Part shown: piece after piece, positions 24,032 to 35,186 of the stretch
Position numbering within the stretch: the first letter of the stretch is position 1
Layout: the number at the start of each line of letters is the position of its first letter
DNA from: QHVT01 sp036399015
GTDB lineage: Bacteria > Acidobacteriota > Thermoanaerobaculia > Gp7-AA8
DNA: 64,000 bases
Direction of reading: 5' to 3'
NCBI GenBank assembly: GCA_036399015.1
Contig: DASWNW010000093.1
Coordinates: 124,001-188,000, forward strand
Position numbers and translations under genes: made by a program
The notes under the pieces: generated by a model
Databases searched by the model: none
Seen by the model: only the letters and a program-made list of their open reading frames with translations
What the model was told of the DNA's origin: nothing

Positions 24032-24589
24032 TTACTGCTTCACTGCCTGCACTTCGACTTCGATGCGCACTTCGTTCGCCACGAGGATGCCACCGGTCTC
24101 GAGCGCCTGGTTCCACTTCAGGCCCCAGTCGCGGCGGTCGATGCTCGCCGTGGCGCGGGCGCCGGAGCGGGTGCCGCCCCACGGGTCCTTGCCGGTGCCC
24201 TCGTACTGGCAGTCGAGCGTCACTTCCATGGTCGTGCCGCGAATGGTGAGGTCGCCCACGACCTTGAAGCGGTCCCCTTCCTGCTTCGACGCGCCTTCGA
24301 CGCGCTTGCTGCGGAAGGTGATGGTGGGATGGTTCTCGACGTCGAGGAAGTCGGCCGAGCGGAGATGCGCGTCGCGGTCGGGCGAGCCGGTGTCGATGCT
24401 CGCGGCCGCGATCTCGACGTTGACGGTCGAGGCGCCGGGATTCTGCTCGTCGGCGGCGATCGTGCCCTTCACGTCCTTGAAACGGCCGCGCACGGTCGTG
24501 AACATCATGTGCTTCACCGCGAACTCGACGCTGGAATGCGAGGCGTCGATCTGCCACGTGGTCTGCGCTGCAGTTGCTGTCTGGGTCAT
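24032..24589 (-). CDS. YceI family lipid-binding protein
   Basis: 185 residues. The YceI lipocalin-like barrel is visible from TWQIDASHSSVEFAVKHMMF through VRGRFKDVKGTI, ASIDTGSPDRDAHLRSADFL and RRDWGLKWNQALETGGILV. YceI proteins bind polyisoprenoid or similar long-chain lipids. Unlike E. coli YceI, no signal peptide is evident, so this copy is probably cytoplasmic. An AGGAGG site sits just upstream of the start. It faces marR-type gene 24678 across an 88-bp shared promoter region. Confidence 0.93.
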   Translation of the reverse strand: MTQTATAAQTTWQIDASHSSVEFAVKHMMFTTVRGRFKDVKGTIAADEQNPGASTVNVEIAAASIDTGSPDRDAHLRSADFLDVENHPTITFRSKRVEGASKQEGDRFKVVGDLTIRGTTMEVTLDCQYEGTGKDPWGGTRSGARATASIDRRDWGLKWNQALETGGILVANEVRIEVEVQAVKQ

Positions 24590-24633
24590 CGGGTTCCTCC
24601 TGTTCGCCTATGACAACCGGGGTGCGCCGCGAA

Positions 24634-24677
24634 TTGTTCCTCACAACGACTATCCGCAAACGGACTATAATGGAACC
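24634..24677. promoter_or_regulatory. Divergent promoter/operator region between YceI and MarR genes
   Basis: TATAAT at 24666-24671 lies only 6 bp before the MarR start codon, so it would give a nearly leaderless transcript or may be fortuitous. On the minus strand there is an imperfect direct repeat, ATAGTCCGTTTGCGG then ATAGTCGTTGTGAGG, and outer half-sites TTGTTCC (24634) and GGAACCA (24672). MarR proteins usually autoregulate and control a divergent gene, so this is a reasonable place for the operator. No clean -35 is visible. Confidence 0.4.
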
Positions 24678-25151
24678 ATGGCGGGCAGACTGAAGCGGGA
24701 GATCAAACAGAAGCGGCCGTTCAGTAGCGTGCAGGAGGAGGTCGTGCTCTCCATCATGCGCACGGCCGACCAGGTCGCGGTGCCGATGAACGAGGTCCTG
24801 CGCGGCGCCGGCCTCAGCCCGTCCCAGTACAACGTCCTGCGCATCCTGCGGGGGGCGGGGGAGGAGGGGCAGCCGTGCGGCGAGATCAGCGAGCGCATGG
24901 TGCGCCGCGATCCCGACCTGACCCGGCTGCTGGACCGCCTCGAGGCGAGCGGCCTCGTGACCCGCACGCGCGACACCCGCGACCGCCGGATCATCCGCGC
25001 CTCCATCACCGCCCAGGGGGCCGAGCTCCTCGCGTCGCTCGACGAGGAGGTGGAGGCGAGCATCCGCCGCGGGCTGGCGCACGTCCCGGTGGCGCGCCTG
25101 CGCACGCTGCTGGAACTGCTCGAGGAAGTGCGGGCGAAACCCGGCGAGTGA
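24678..25151 (+). CDS. MarR family transcriptional regulator
   Basis: 157 residues from ATG 24678. The MarR winged helix is clear: GAGLSPSQYNVLRILRGAG, the recognition region GEISERMVRRDPDLTRLLDRL, and the wing ASGLVTRTRDTRDRRIIRASI. Divergent from the yceI-pirin-FMN reductase-thioredoxin genes, it is their probable repressor. MarR proteins commonly answer to phenolics or oxidants, which fits a redox cluster. It has two Cys at most, so a thiol switch is not obvious. Confidence 0.93.
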   Translation: MAGRLKREIKQKRPFSSVQEEVVLSIMRTADQVAVPMNEVLRGAGLSPSQYNVLRILRGAGEEGQPCGEISERMVRRDPDLTRLLDRLEASGLVTRTRDTRDRRIIRASITAQGAELLASLDEEVEASIRRGLAHVPVARLRTLLELLEEVRAKPGE

Positions 25152-25212
25152 CAGAACCGCTGCATCGGCGTACCCTCGGCGCATACGTACCGAACTGCGG
25201 AAGGACTCAGTG

Positions 25213-27855
<2,643 letters not shown>

Positions 27856-27880
27856 CGCGCGCTGCTGTGTCAATGCGGTA

Positions 27881-27923
27881 AACGCCGCCGGGGGCCGGTT
27901 CGCGCCGGAACTCCGGCGGCGTT
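27881..27923 (+). terminator. Strong GC hairpin after the TonB receptor gene
   Basis: AACGCCGCCGG (27881-27891) pairs perfectly with CCGGCGGCGTT (27913-27923) around a 21-nt loop that holds its own small CCGG hairpin. No U-run follows, so factor-independent termination is uncertain. It ends 6 bp before the next start codon and may instead modulate read-through. Confidence 0.5.
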
Positions 27924-27928
27924 ACTGT

Positions 27929-29104
27929 ATGGCGGCTTTGGCACCTTCGAACCTGCGCAGTGTCCTCCTCGCGGGAGCCGTGCTCCTGTCGGCGCTCACC
28001 GCGGACGCTGCATCGCTCCGCGACCGCGTCGGCGTCGCGCACGCGGGCGGCAAGTACGGCGTCGCGGCCGGCGGACGCGATTACCTGGGGCACGGCGCGC
28101 AGCTCGCGAGCGATCTCGGCACGCGCGTCATCAAGTTGTGGCTGACGCGCAGGCCGGCCGGCACCTACGCGCTCAACTCGCCGCTCTGGCCGGAGGGGCC
28201 GCTCTCGAACGACCTGGTCAGCGTCGCCGACCATGTCTATTACCGGCAGGTCTTCTCGATGCCGTTCACGACGATCATCCTCGTCGTCGACGCGCACGAC
28301 GACGTCTGGTTCGGCGACGGGATGTCGCCGGTCGAAGAGAGCACCGAGGAGCGGGCGCTTCACGACCTCACCCGCTATCTGATGAAAAAGTACGCCGGCT
28401 CGGGCAAGACGTTCATCCTCCAGAACTGGGAGGGGGACTGGCTCGTCCGCCTCAACGGCGCCACCGGCACGTTCAGCGACCGCGATCCGCCCGACATCGC
28501 GGTCAACGGGATGGCCCGTTGGCTGAACGCGCGGCAGCGTGGCGTCGAGCGGGCGCGCAACCGGCTCACGAGCGTCACCGGCGTCACGGTGAAGCACGCC
28601 GTCGAGGTGAACCACGTCTGGCGCGCGAAGTACCAGCCGTGGCGTGTCTCGCTCACGGACGACATCCTCCCCTCCGTGCGCGCCGACATGTACTCCTACT
28701 CCGCCTGGGAGACGGGCGACGATCCGTCCGGCGAGCGGCTGAAAGAGATGCTGACGTTCCTCGACGCCCGCACGTCCGGCAGCGGCAACATCTACGTCGG
28801 CGAGTACGGTGCGCCGGAGAACGTCCACGGCTCCGCCGCGCACCTCGGCCAGGTAGCGGCGCAGACGCGCGCCGCGCTCGACTGGGGCGCCGCCTACGTC
28901 GTCTACTGGCAGCTCTTCTGTAACGAGTTCACGGCCGACACGCCGCCGCCCGGCTATCCGGCGGTGCTCAACCAGGACATGCGCGGCTTCTGGCTGCTGA
29001 GGCCCGACGGTACCCGCTCGCCGGTCTGGTTCTTCCTGCGCGACCTGCTCGCCGAGCCGGCGGAGCCGGTCCCGGGGCGGCGCCGGGCAGTGCGTTCGCG
29101 GTAG
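27929..29104 (+). CDS. Secreted glycoside-hydrolase-like TIM-barrel protein
   Basis: 391 residues; signal peptide after a short N-tail (SVLLAGAVLLSALTADAAS). The sequence order suggests a (beta/alpha)8 hydrolase: FILQNWEGDW with a possible acid/base Glu mid-chain, VKHAVEVNHVW, ADMYSYSAW, NIYVGEYGAPENVHG with a possible nucleophile Glu, and AYVVYWQLFCNEF near the end. I cannot place it in a numbered GH family, so the activity is inferred from the barrel-like spacing of WEGD and GEYG. The protein ends GRRRAVRSR, resembling the basic tails of two other secreted proteins here. The preceding TonB receptor may be functionally linked. Confidence 0.7.
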   Translation: MAALAPSNLRSVLLAGAVLLSALTADAASLRDRVGVAHAGGKYGVAAGGRDYLGHGAQLASDLGTRVIKLWLTRRPAGTYALNSPLWPEGPLSNDLVSVADHVYYRQVFSMPFTTIILVVDAHDDVWFGDGMSPVEESTEERALHDLTRYLMKKYAGSGKTFILQNWEGDWLVRLNGATGTFSDRDPPDIAVNGMARWLNARQRGVERARNRLTSVTGVTVKHAVEVNHVWRAKYQPWRVSLTDDILPSVRADMYSYSAWETGDDPSGERLKEMLTFLDARTSGSGNIYVGEYGAPENVHGSAAHLGQVAAQTRAALDWGAAYVVYWQLFCNEFTADTPPPGYPAVLNQDMRGFWLLRPDGTRSPVWFFLRDLLAEPAEPVPGRRRAVRSR

Positions 29105-29149
29105 CGGCCTTCCCGCTCGCGGAATGGCTCGTTGTTGTGACGGGGTGAG

Positions 29150-30007
29150 ATGACCACACGCTCCGTTGCCCAACTCGTCCACGCCACGCCGCAACTCGAG
29201 GGAGAGGGGATGCTCGTCACCCGCCCCTTCCCGACCGCGCGCCTCGATCAGGTCGATCCCTTCCTGCTGCTCGACCGGATGGGTCCCGCGACCCATGCTC
29301 CCGGCGAGGCGAAAGGCGCCCCGGACCATCCTCACCGCGGCTTCGAGACCGTCACCTACGTCCTCGAGGGGGCGGTCGAGCACGAGGACTCGCAGGGGAA
29401 CCGCGGCCGCATCGGTCCCGGCGACGTGCAGTGGATGACGGCCGGCTCGGGCGTCATTCACTCCGAGCTTCCCTCGGAAGAGCTGCGCCGCAACGGCGGG
29501 CGGATGCATGGATTCCAGCTCTGGGTGAATCTCCCCCGCCGCGACAAAATGATGAAGCCGCGCTACCAGGAGCTGCGCGCCTCTGAGATTCCCACCGCCA
29601 CCAGCCCGGACGGGAAGGTCTCCGTCACCGTCATCGCCGGCGAGTCCCTCGGCACGAAGGCGAGCATCGACACCCGCACGCCGATCATGTATCTGCACGT
29701 CCGTCTCGAGCCGGGGGCCCGCTTCACGCAGGCCGTCCCGGAGACGTACAACGCGTTCGCATTCGTCATTCGCGGCGAGGCGTCGTTCGGCGACCGGGTG
29801 GCGCGGGAGAACGACGCCGCCATCTTCGACCGCAACGGAGACGAGGTGACGGTCGCGTCCGGGAAGGGAGCCGAGCTGCTGCTCATCGGCGGCGTCCCTC
29901 TGGACGAACCGGTGGCCCGCTACGGGCCGTTCGTCATGAATACACCGGGGGAAATCCGGCAGGCGATGCTCGACTACCAGAGCGGCCGGTTCGGCACGAT
30001 CGACTGA
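29150..30007 (+). CDS. Pirin family protein (second copy, full-length pirin type)
   Basis: 285 residues. It carries the cupin motif with metal ligands in DHPHRGFETVTYVLEGAVEH and a following GPGDVQWMTAGSGVIHSE, then the C-terminal pirin domain (MYLHVRLEPGARFTQAVP). It is longer and clearly different from the pirin at 23316-24017, so the two are not a recent duplication. It lies alone between the glycosidase-like gene and the GntR operon, whose promoter starts about 40 bp downstream. Enzymatic role unknown; quercetinase activity is known for some family members. Confidence 0.93.
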   Translation: MTTRSVAQLVHATPQLEGEGMLVTRPFPTARLDQVDPFLLLDRMGPATHAPGEAKGAPDHPHRGFETVTYVLEGAVEHEDSQGNRGRIGPGDVQWMTAGSGVIHSELPSEELRRNGGRMHGFQLWVNLPRRDKMMKPRYQELRASEIPTATSPDGKVSVTVIAGESLGTKASIDTRTPIMYLHVRLEPGARFTQAVPETYNAFAFVIRGEASFGDRVARENDAAIFDRNGDEVTVASGKGAELLLIGGVPLDEPVARYGPFVMNTPGEIRQAMLDYQSGRFGTID

Positions 30008-30046
30008 GGAGCACGGTCACCTGAAGAAAAGTCTTGCACGTGAGTA

Positions 30047-30070
30047 GGTGTTGTAGTTAACTATAACACC
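30047..30070. promoter_or_regulatory. Palindromic operator for the GntR/YtrA regulator
   Basis: GGTGTTGTAGTT followed by AACTATAACACC, a 24-bp palindrome with 11 of 12 positions matching, centred at 30058/30059 and 16 bp before the GntR start. TTGCAC at 30034-30039 is a possible -35, which would put the palindrome over the -10 region. YtrA-type regulators repress their own operon from such sites, so autorepression of the whole transport operon is the likely wiring. Confidence 0.75.
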
Positions 30071-30085
30071 TAATGAGCGGGCAGG

Positions 30086-30475
30086 ATGGACAGTGAGTGG
30101 AACGACAGCCAGCCGATCTACCGGCAGTTACGGGATCGCGTCGTGGCTCTGATCCTCGACGGCGTACTGAAGGAAGGCGATCCGCTGCCCTCCGTCCGCA
30201 ACGTGGCCGCCGAGTCCCGGATCAACCCGATCACGGTGCTGAAGAGCTACCAGCAACTCGTCGACGAGCAGCTCGTCGAGATGAAGCGAGGCCGGGGCAT
30301 GTTCGTCAAACAGGGCGCGCGCGCTCTGCTGCTCGCCGGCGAGCGCCAGAAGTTCGTGAACGAGGAGTGGCCGAGGATCTACGCGACGATCCAGCGGCTC
30401 GGCCTGACCCCCGAGGAATTGCTGAACGCGGCCGGCGGCAGCCCGGAGCCGGACGCCGCGGCGGAGGAGCGCTGA
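30086..30475 (+). CDS. GntR family regulator, YtrA subfamily
   Basis: 129 residues: an N-terminal GntR winged helix (QPIYRQLRDRVVALILDGVL, then GDPLPSVRNVAAESRINPITVLKSYQQL with the wing GRGMFVKQGA) and only a short helical C-terminal tail of about 45 residues. The small effector domain and the adjacent ABC genes define the YtrA class. It should dimerise, bind the palindrome just upstream and control the ABC genes that follow; the inducing signal in known cases is often an antibiotic or envelope stress. The ABC ATPase gene starts 4 bp after its stop. Confidence 0.93.
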   Translation: MDSEWNDSQPIYRQLRDRVVALILDGVLKEGDPLPSVRNVAAESRINPITVLKSYQQLVDEQLVEMKRGRGMFVKQGARALLLAGERQKFVNEEWPRIYATIQRLGLTPEELLNAAGGSPEPDAAAEER

Positions 30476-30479
30476 CGCC

Positions 30480-31349
30480 ATGGCAGCCATAGAAGCCCGC
30501 GGGCTCCGCAAAAGGTTCGGCGCGACGGTGGCCCTGGAAGGCCTCGACCTCCGCGTCGAAGAGGGGCGCATCCTCGGCATCATCGGTCCCAACGGCGCCG
30601 GGAAGACGACCGCCCTCAACGCCATCCTCGGCCTGACGCCGTACGAGGGCGACCTGCGGGTGCTGGGGCGCGATCCCTGGACCGAGCGGGACCAGCTCAT
30701 GCGCGACGTCTGCTTCATCGCCGACGTGGCCGTCCTGCCGCGCTGGATCAAGGTCTCCCAGGCGCTCGACTACGTGGCCGGCGTACATCCCCGCTTCGAC
30801 CGATCGAAGGCGGAGGCGCTGCTCGCGCGGACCAACATCAAGCGCAACAGCAAGGTGCGGGAGCTGTCGAAGGGGATGGTCACCCAGCTCCACCTGGCGC
30901 TGGTCATGGCCATCGACGCGAAGCTGCTGGTGCTCGACGAGCCGACGCTCGGCCTCGACCTCCTCTACCGCAAGCAGTTCTACGAAACACTGCTGAACGA
31001 CTACTTCGACCGCAGCCGGACCATCGTCGTCACGACGCATCAGATCGAGGAGATCCAGGACGTCCTCACCGACCTCGTCTTCATCGACCGCGGCCGGATC
31101 GTCTTCGGCTGCAGCATGGAAGACGTCGAGTCGCGCTACGTGGAGGTGATGGTCCGTCCGGAGCACGTCGCCGCGGCGCGGTCGCTTGGGCCGATCCACG
31201 AGCGCCAGGTGTTCGGCCGCAGCGTCCTCCTCTTCGACGGTGCGGATCGCGAGCGGCTCGCGCCGCTCGGCGACCTGCGCACGCCCGGCATCGCCGACCT
31301 CTTCGTGGCGGTGATCGGCAAAGAGCGCGTGCAGGAGGCGGCGCGATGA
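30480..31349 (+). CDS. ABC transporter ATP-binding protein
   Basis: 289 residues. Walker A is GPNGAGKTT (about residues 37-45), Walker B LLVLDEPTLG, followed by the switch His in VVTTHQIEEI. The signature is LSKGMVTQLHLA rather than the usual LSGGQ. Pairing with two ABC-2 permeases immediately downstream (4-bp overlap with the first) marks an exporter or membrane-remodelling ABC system of the YtrB/bacitracin type. Part of the GntR-controlled operon. Confidence 0.95.
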   Translation: MAAIEARGLRKRFGATVALEGLDLRVEEGRILGIIGPNGAGKTTALNAILGLTPYEGDLRVLGRDPWTERDQLMRDVCFIADVAVLPRWIKVSQALDYVAGVHPRFDRSKAEALLARTNIKRNSKVRELSKGMVTQLHLALVMAIDAKLLVLDEPTLGLDLLYRKQFYETLLNDYFDRSRTIVVTTHQIEEIQDVLTDLVFIDRGRIVFGCSMEDVESRYVEVMVRPEHVAAARSLGPIHERQVFGRSVLLFDGADRERLAPLGDLRTPGIADLFVAVIGKERVQEAAR

Positions 31350-32251
31350 GCACCCCCTCGAACGTGGCCGCCTTCCCGGTCGATCCGCAGCCCGTCGCGC
31401 CGCCGCTGTCGGAGCCGCGGCCGCTGTACTGGCTGGTGCGCCGCGAGCTGTGGGAGAACCGCTCGATCTACCTCGCGCCGCTCGTGCTGACGGCGGTCTT
31501 CATGTTCGGCTTCACGATCGGCACCGTCACGCGGCCGCAACGCCTGGCCTCCGCCAGCGGCACGGCGGTGATGCCCTGGAGCGTGCTCCCGGCGATGCTC
31601 ATCGCGGCCGCGTTCATGGTGGGGGCGTTCTACTGCCTCGACGCGCTGCAGTCCGAGCGCCGCGACCGGAGCATTCTGTTCTGGAAGTCGCTGCCGGTCT
31701 CCGATCGCGACACCGTGCTCTCGAAGGCGAGCATCCCGCTGCTGGTGCTGCCGGCCATCGTCTTCACGATCACCGTCATCGTGCAGATCCTCATGCTCCT
31801 GCTCAGCAGCGCGGTCGTCCTGGCCACCGGCTCGAGTGCCGCGGCGCTCTGGGCGAAGCTGCCGCTCTTCCGGATGACGATCGGACTGGTCTACTCGCTG
31901 ATCGCCGTCGCCCTCTGGCACGCGCCGGTGTACGCGTGGCTGCTGCTGGTCTCGGGATGGGCGCGCCGCGTCGTCGTCCTCTGGGCGGTTCTGCCGCTCC
32001 TCGCGGTCGCCGCCTTCGAGCGGATGGCTTTCGGCACCAAGTACGTCATCGCCTTCCTCGGGTACCGGATCACCGGTTGGTGGCAGTCGGGCTTCACCTT
32101 CCCGAACAAAGACCGCATCAGCATCGATCCCCTGACGCATCTCACGCCGGGACGGTACCTGAGCACGCCCGGACTCTGGCTGGGGCTCGTCTGCGCGGCG
32201 GTATTCCTCGCGGCGGCGGTGCGGCTGCGCCGCAGGCAGGAGGCGTTCTGA
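31346..32251 (+). CDS. ABC-2 type permease, first paralogue
   Basis: 301 residues with about six transmembrane helices. Starts in an ATGA overlap with the ATPase gene. The N-terminal RPLYWLVRRELWENRSIYLAP and the loop GAFYCLDALQSERRDRSILF, then FWKSLPVSD, recur almost unchanged in the next gene, so the two arose by tandem duplication and probably form a heterodimeric channel. Substrate unknown. Confidence 0.92.
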   Translation: MSTPSNVAAFPVDPQPVAPPLSEPRPLYWLVRRELWENRSIYLAPLVLTAVFMFGFTIGTVTRPQRLASASGTAVMPWSVLPAMLIAAAFMVGAFYCLDALQSERRDRSILFWKSLPVSDRDTVLSKASIPLLVLPAIVFTITVIVQILMLLLSSAVVLATGSSAAALWAKLPLFRMTIGLVYSLIAVALWHAPVYAWLLLVSGWARRVVVLWAVLPLLAVAAFERMAFGTKYVIAFLGYRITGWWQSGFTFPNKDRISIDPLTHLTPGRYLSTPGLWLGLVCAAVFLAAAVRLRRRQEAF

Positions 32252-33150
32252 TGGACTTCATCACGGAAGCCCCGCCGGTGCGTGAATCGGCGACGCGGCC
32301 GCTGTACTGGTCTGTGCGCCGCGAGCTCTGGGAAAACCGCTCGCTGACGCTCGCGCCGCTGATCGTGGCGGCGGTGGTCCTGTTCTCCTGGTCCGCGACC
32401 ACGATCCGGCTCGCGCGCAAAGTCCGCGCGCTGGCGGCGCTCGATCCGAACGCGCAGTACGCGGCCGCGTTCAAGCCGTTCAGCCTCGCGGCGTCGGTGA
32501 TCCTCTTCACCGGCATCCTGGTGGGCGCGTTCTACTGTCTCGACGCGCTCTATGGCGAGCGGCGCGACCGCAGCATCCTCTTCTGGAAATCGCTGCCGGT
32601 CTCCGACGTCACCACGGTGCTCTCCAAGGCGCTGATTCCGATCGTCATCCTGCCGCTGTTCACCATCGCCGTCGCGCTGACCACGCAGACGATCATGCTC
32701 CTCCTCGGCAGCGTCGCCTTGCTCTTCCACGGGGTGAATCCCGCGCTGCTCTGGACGCGCGTGCCGCTGGTGCAGGAGTCGGTGGTGATGTTCTACGGCG
32801 TCGCCGCGCACGCGCTCTGGTATGCGCCGCTCTATGCCTGGATGCTGCTCCTCTCCGCCTGGGCGAAGCGGGCGGTCTTGCTGTGGGTCGTGCTGCCGTC
32901 GGTCGCGATCAACGTCGTCGAAAAAGGGGTATTCGGCACGTCGCATTTCGCCTCGCTCGTCAAATACCGCCTGATCGGCGCATTGCACGAGGCGTTTGCG
33001 GTCGACGCGCTGAAAAAACCGGTCACCGGATTCTCGCAGTTGGAAATCGCGAATTTTCTGACCACGCCCGGTCTATGGGCGGGGCTGGTCTTCGCGGCGG
33101 TCTGTCTCGCCGCGGCGGTGCGGCTGCGTCGCAACCGCGAGCCGATTTAG
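32251..33150 (+). CDS. ABC-2 type permease, second paralogue
   Basis: 299 residues; the ATG shares its A with the preceding TGA (TGATG). It is the paralogue of the previous protein, with conserved RPLYWSVRRELWENRSLTLAP, GAFYCLDALYGERRDRSILF and FWKSLPVSD. It differs in its central loops (a longer periplasmic-side insertion around PVTGFSQLEIANFL), consistent with division of roles in a heterodimer. Both C-termini are basic (RLRRNREPI), which fits a cytoplasmic C-terminus. Tight coupling with the ATPase and the first permease implies one complex. Confidence 0.92.
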   Translation: MDFITEAPPVRESATRPLYWSVRRELWENRSLTLAPLIVAAVVLFSWSATTIRLARKVRALAALDPNAQYAAAFKPFSLAASVILFTGILVGAFYCLDALYGERRDRSILFWKSLPVSDVTTVLSKALIPIVILPLFTIAVALTTQTIMLLLGSVALLFHGVNPALLWTRVPLVQESVVMFYGVAAHALWYAPLYAWMLLLSAWAKRAVLLWVVLPSVAINVVEKGVFGTSHFASLVKYRLIGALHEAFAVDALKKPVTGFSQLEIANFLTTPGLWAGLVFAAVCLAAAVRLRRNREPI

Positions 33151-33166
33151 AAAGGAGCGCCGAACC

Positions 33167-33889
33167 ATGTTGTGGCCACTCTTACTGATTCACATCTGCA
33201 GTGCGACGGTGGGATTGCTGTCGGGCTTCATGGCCATGGGAACCCGCAAGGGCTCGAGCTGGCATGGCGCGTCCGGCACGGTCTTTTTCGTCTCGATGCT
33301 CATCATGTCGTCGAGCGCGGCGTACATCGCCGCCTTCCTGAAGGTGAACGCCGTCAACATGTGCGTCGGCCTGCTGACCTTCTATCTCGTGGCGACGGCG
33401 TGGTGGACGGCGCGGCGGAGAGAAGGGGGCACGACGTTCTTCGATTACGCGGCGCTGCTCTACATCCTGATGGTCACGTCCGCCTTGTGGTCGTTCGGCT
33501 TCGAGGCGGCCGGCAGCCCGCGCGGGCGGAAGGACGGGATGCCCGCGTTCCTCTTCTTCATCTTCGGCACGATCGCCCTGCTCTGCGCCGTCAATGACCT
33601 GCGCATGATCGTGCGCCGCGGCCTCACGGGCCCGCGCCGCATCGCGCGCCACCTCTGGCGGATGTCAACGGCGCTGCTGATCACCACCCTCTCCTTCTAT
33701 CCCGGCCAGGCGAAGCTCTTCCCTCAATGGCTGCGGGAGACGCCGCTCGTGTTTCTGCCGCACATCTTCCTGCTGGTGATGCTGATTTACTCGGCGGTCC
33801 GCGTCCGACGCTCGCGCAAGCGCGTGGAGCAGGTGAAGCCGATGCCGCTCGACCCGATCGCCACGGCGATGGCCGGCGTTACGCGGTAA
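33167..33889 (+). CDS. Multi-pass membrane protein of unknown function (DUF2306-like)
   Basis: 240 residues with six or seven hydrophobic helices. It opens LLLIHICSATVGLLSGFMAM followed by GTRKGSSWHGASGTVFFVSM, a pattern of His residues near helix ends that resembles DUF2306-type proteins. A good AAAGGAG site lies upstream, 17 bp after the permease stop. The His pairs (LLIHICS, SWHGASG, RHLWRMS, LPHIFLL) could bind heme or metal, but that is speculation. Role in the transport operon unknown. Confidence 0.8.
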   Translation: MLWPLLLIHICSATVGLLSGFMAMGTRKGSSWHGASGTVFFVSMLIMSSSAAYIAAFLKVNAVNMCVGLLTFYLVATAWWTARRREGGTTFFDYAALLYILMVTSALWSFGFEAAGSPRGRKDGMPAFLFFIFGTIALLCAVNDLRMIVRRGLTGPRRIARHLWRMSTALLITTLSFYPGQAKLFPQWLRETPLVFLPHIFLLVMLIYSAVRVRRSRKRVEQVKPMPLDPIATAMAGVTR

Positions 33890-33923
33890 AGACACAAACC
33901 CTCTCAAAAGATCGGTGGTTCTC

Positions 33924-35174
33924 ATGGATCGCATTCGCGTCAAGCCCGAAGTGTCTCCATTCAAACGTCCGGCGATCGTCCTGGCGCTCGCGATCGCATT
34001 GCTCGGGGGAGGAGTCCTGCTGGCGAGCATCGACTTCAGCACCCCGCGCGTCGACCGCACGAAGCTCACCATCGAGAGCGTGCGTCGCGGCACGATGGAA
34101 GTGAAGGTCGCGGCCAATGGCCGGCTGGTGTCGTGGAACATCGAGCAGCTTGCCGCCCGCGTTCCGGGCCGCGTTGCCAGGGCGGCCATCAAGCCGGGTG
34201 CAGTGGTGGAAGTGGGAGAAGTGCTGGTCGAGCTCACGAATCCGCAGCTCCTCGCCACCGCGGAAGAGGCGCAGTCGGCGTGGGAAGGGGCGGTGGCGGA
34301 GCTCCAGGCTGCCGAGGCCGAGCTGCAGACGGCGATGCTGAACCAGGAGGTCCTGCTGACGCAGGTTCAGTTGAACCTCGACAAAGCGCGCCTCAAAGCG
34401 GAGGCAGACGAGGTGCTGGCGCGCGACAAGCTCATTCCGGCCATCGAGCTGAAACGCTCGAAGCTCGACGTGGTGCAACTGGCGAAGGCGCACGCGATCG
34501 AGTCGAGCCGCCTCGAGAAAATCCGGGCGAACATTCAGGTGCAGCTCGCCGTCAGGCGATCGCGGGTCGCCCAGCTCGCACGAGCGCTGGAGCGCGCCCG
34601 CAACGAGGCGGCCGACCTGAAGGTCGTCGCCGGCATCAGCGGCATCGTGCAGGCGATCGACGTGGAGGTCGGACAGCAATTGCAGCCCGGCAGTCCAATC
34701 GGCCGCATCGCGCGCCAGGACCAGCTCTATGCCGAGCTGAAAGTGCCGGCGCGCGAGGCGACGCAGGTGCGCGCGGGACAGAAGGTCGTCGTCGACACGC
34801 GCAATGGAACAGTGACCGGCGTCGTGAGCCGCGTCGATCCCGGCGTCACCGACGGCACGGTCGTCGTGGACGTCGATCTACAGGAGCCGCTGCCCGCGGG
34901 TGCCCGTCCGCAATTGCAGGTCGAAGGCGTGGTCTACATCAGCGAGGTGCCGGACGCCCTCTACGTGGGCAAGCCGGCGTATGTGAAGAACGACGCGGCG
35001 CTCGCCGTCTACAAGCTCGATCCGGCGGGCCGCTATGCGACGAGGGTAACGATCCAGGCCGGCCGGATCTCGCTGCAGCATATGCAGGTGCTGCGGGGGC
35101 TGCAGGCGGGCGATCGCATCATCACGTCGGAGACCGGCGAGTTTCAGGATCAAGAGCGCATTTTATTGAAGTAG
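33924..35174 (+). CDS. HlyD/MacA-type periplasmic adaptor subunit
   Basis: 416 residues from ATG 33924; the in-frame GTG at 33915 is less likely because the downstream ATG gives a typical short cytoplasmic N-tail. One transmembrane anchor (PAIVLALAIALLGGGVLLAS), a lipoyl half-motif (ARVPGRVARAAIKPGAVVEVGE), a long coiled-coil hairpin (about 110-230), the second lipoyl half (ISGIVQAIDVEVGQQLQPGS) and a C-terminal beta domain. It would couple the downstream MacB-like permease to an outer-membrane channel. No TolC gene is present here. Confidence 0.95.
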   Translation: MDRIRVKPEVSPFKRPAIVLALAIALLGGGVLLASIDFSTPRVDRTKLTIESVRRGTMEVKVAANGRLVSWNIEQLAARVPGRVARAAIKPGAVVEVGEVLVELTNPQLLATAEEAQSAWEGAVAELQAAEAELQTAMLNQEVLLTQVQLNLDKARLKAEADEVLARDKLIPAIELKRSKLDVVQLAKAHAIESSRLEKIRANIQVQLAVRRSRVAQLARALERARNEAADLKVVAGISGIVQAIDVEVGQQLQPGSPIGRIARQDQLYAELKVPAREATQVRAGQKVVVDTRNGTVTGVVSRVDPGVTDGTVVVDVDLQEPLPAGARPQLQVEGVVYISEVPDALYVGKPAYVKNDAALAVYKLDPAGRYATRVTIQAGRISLQHMQVLRGLQAGDRIITSETGEFQDQERILLK

Positions 35175-35186
35175 CAGGAGCCCATC

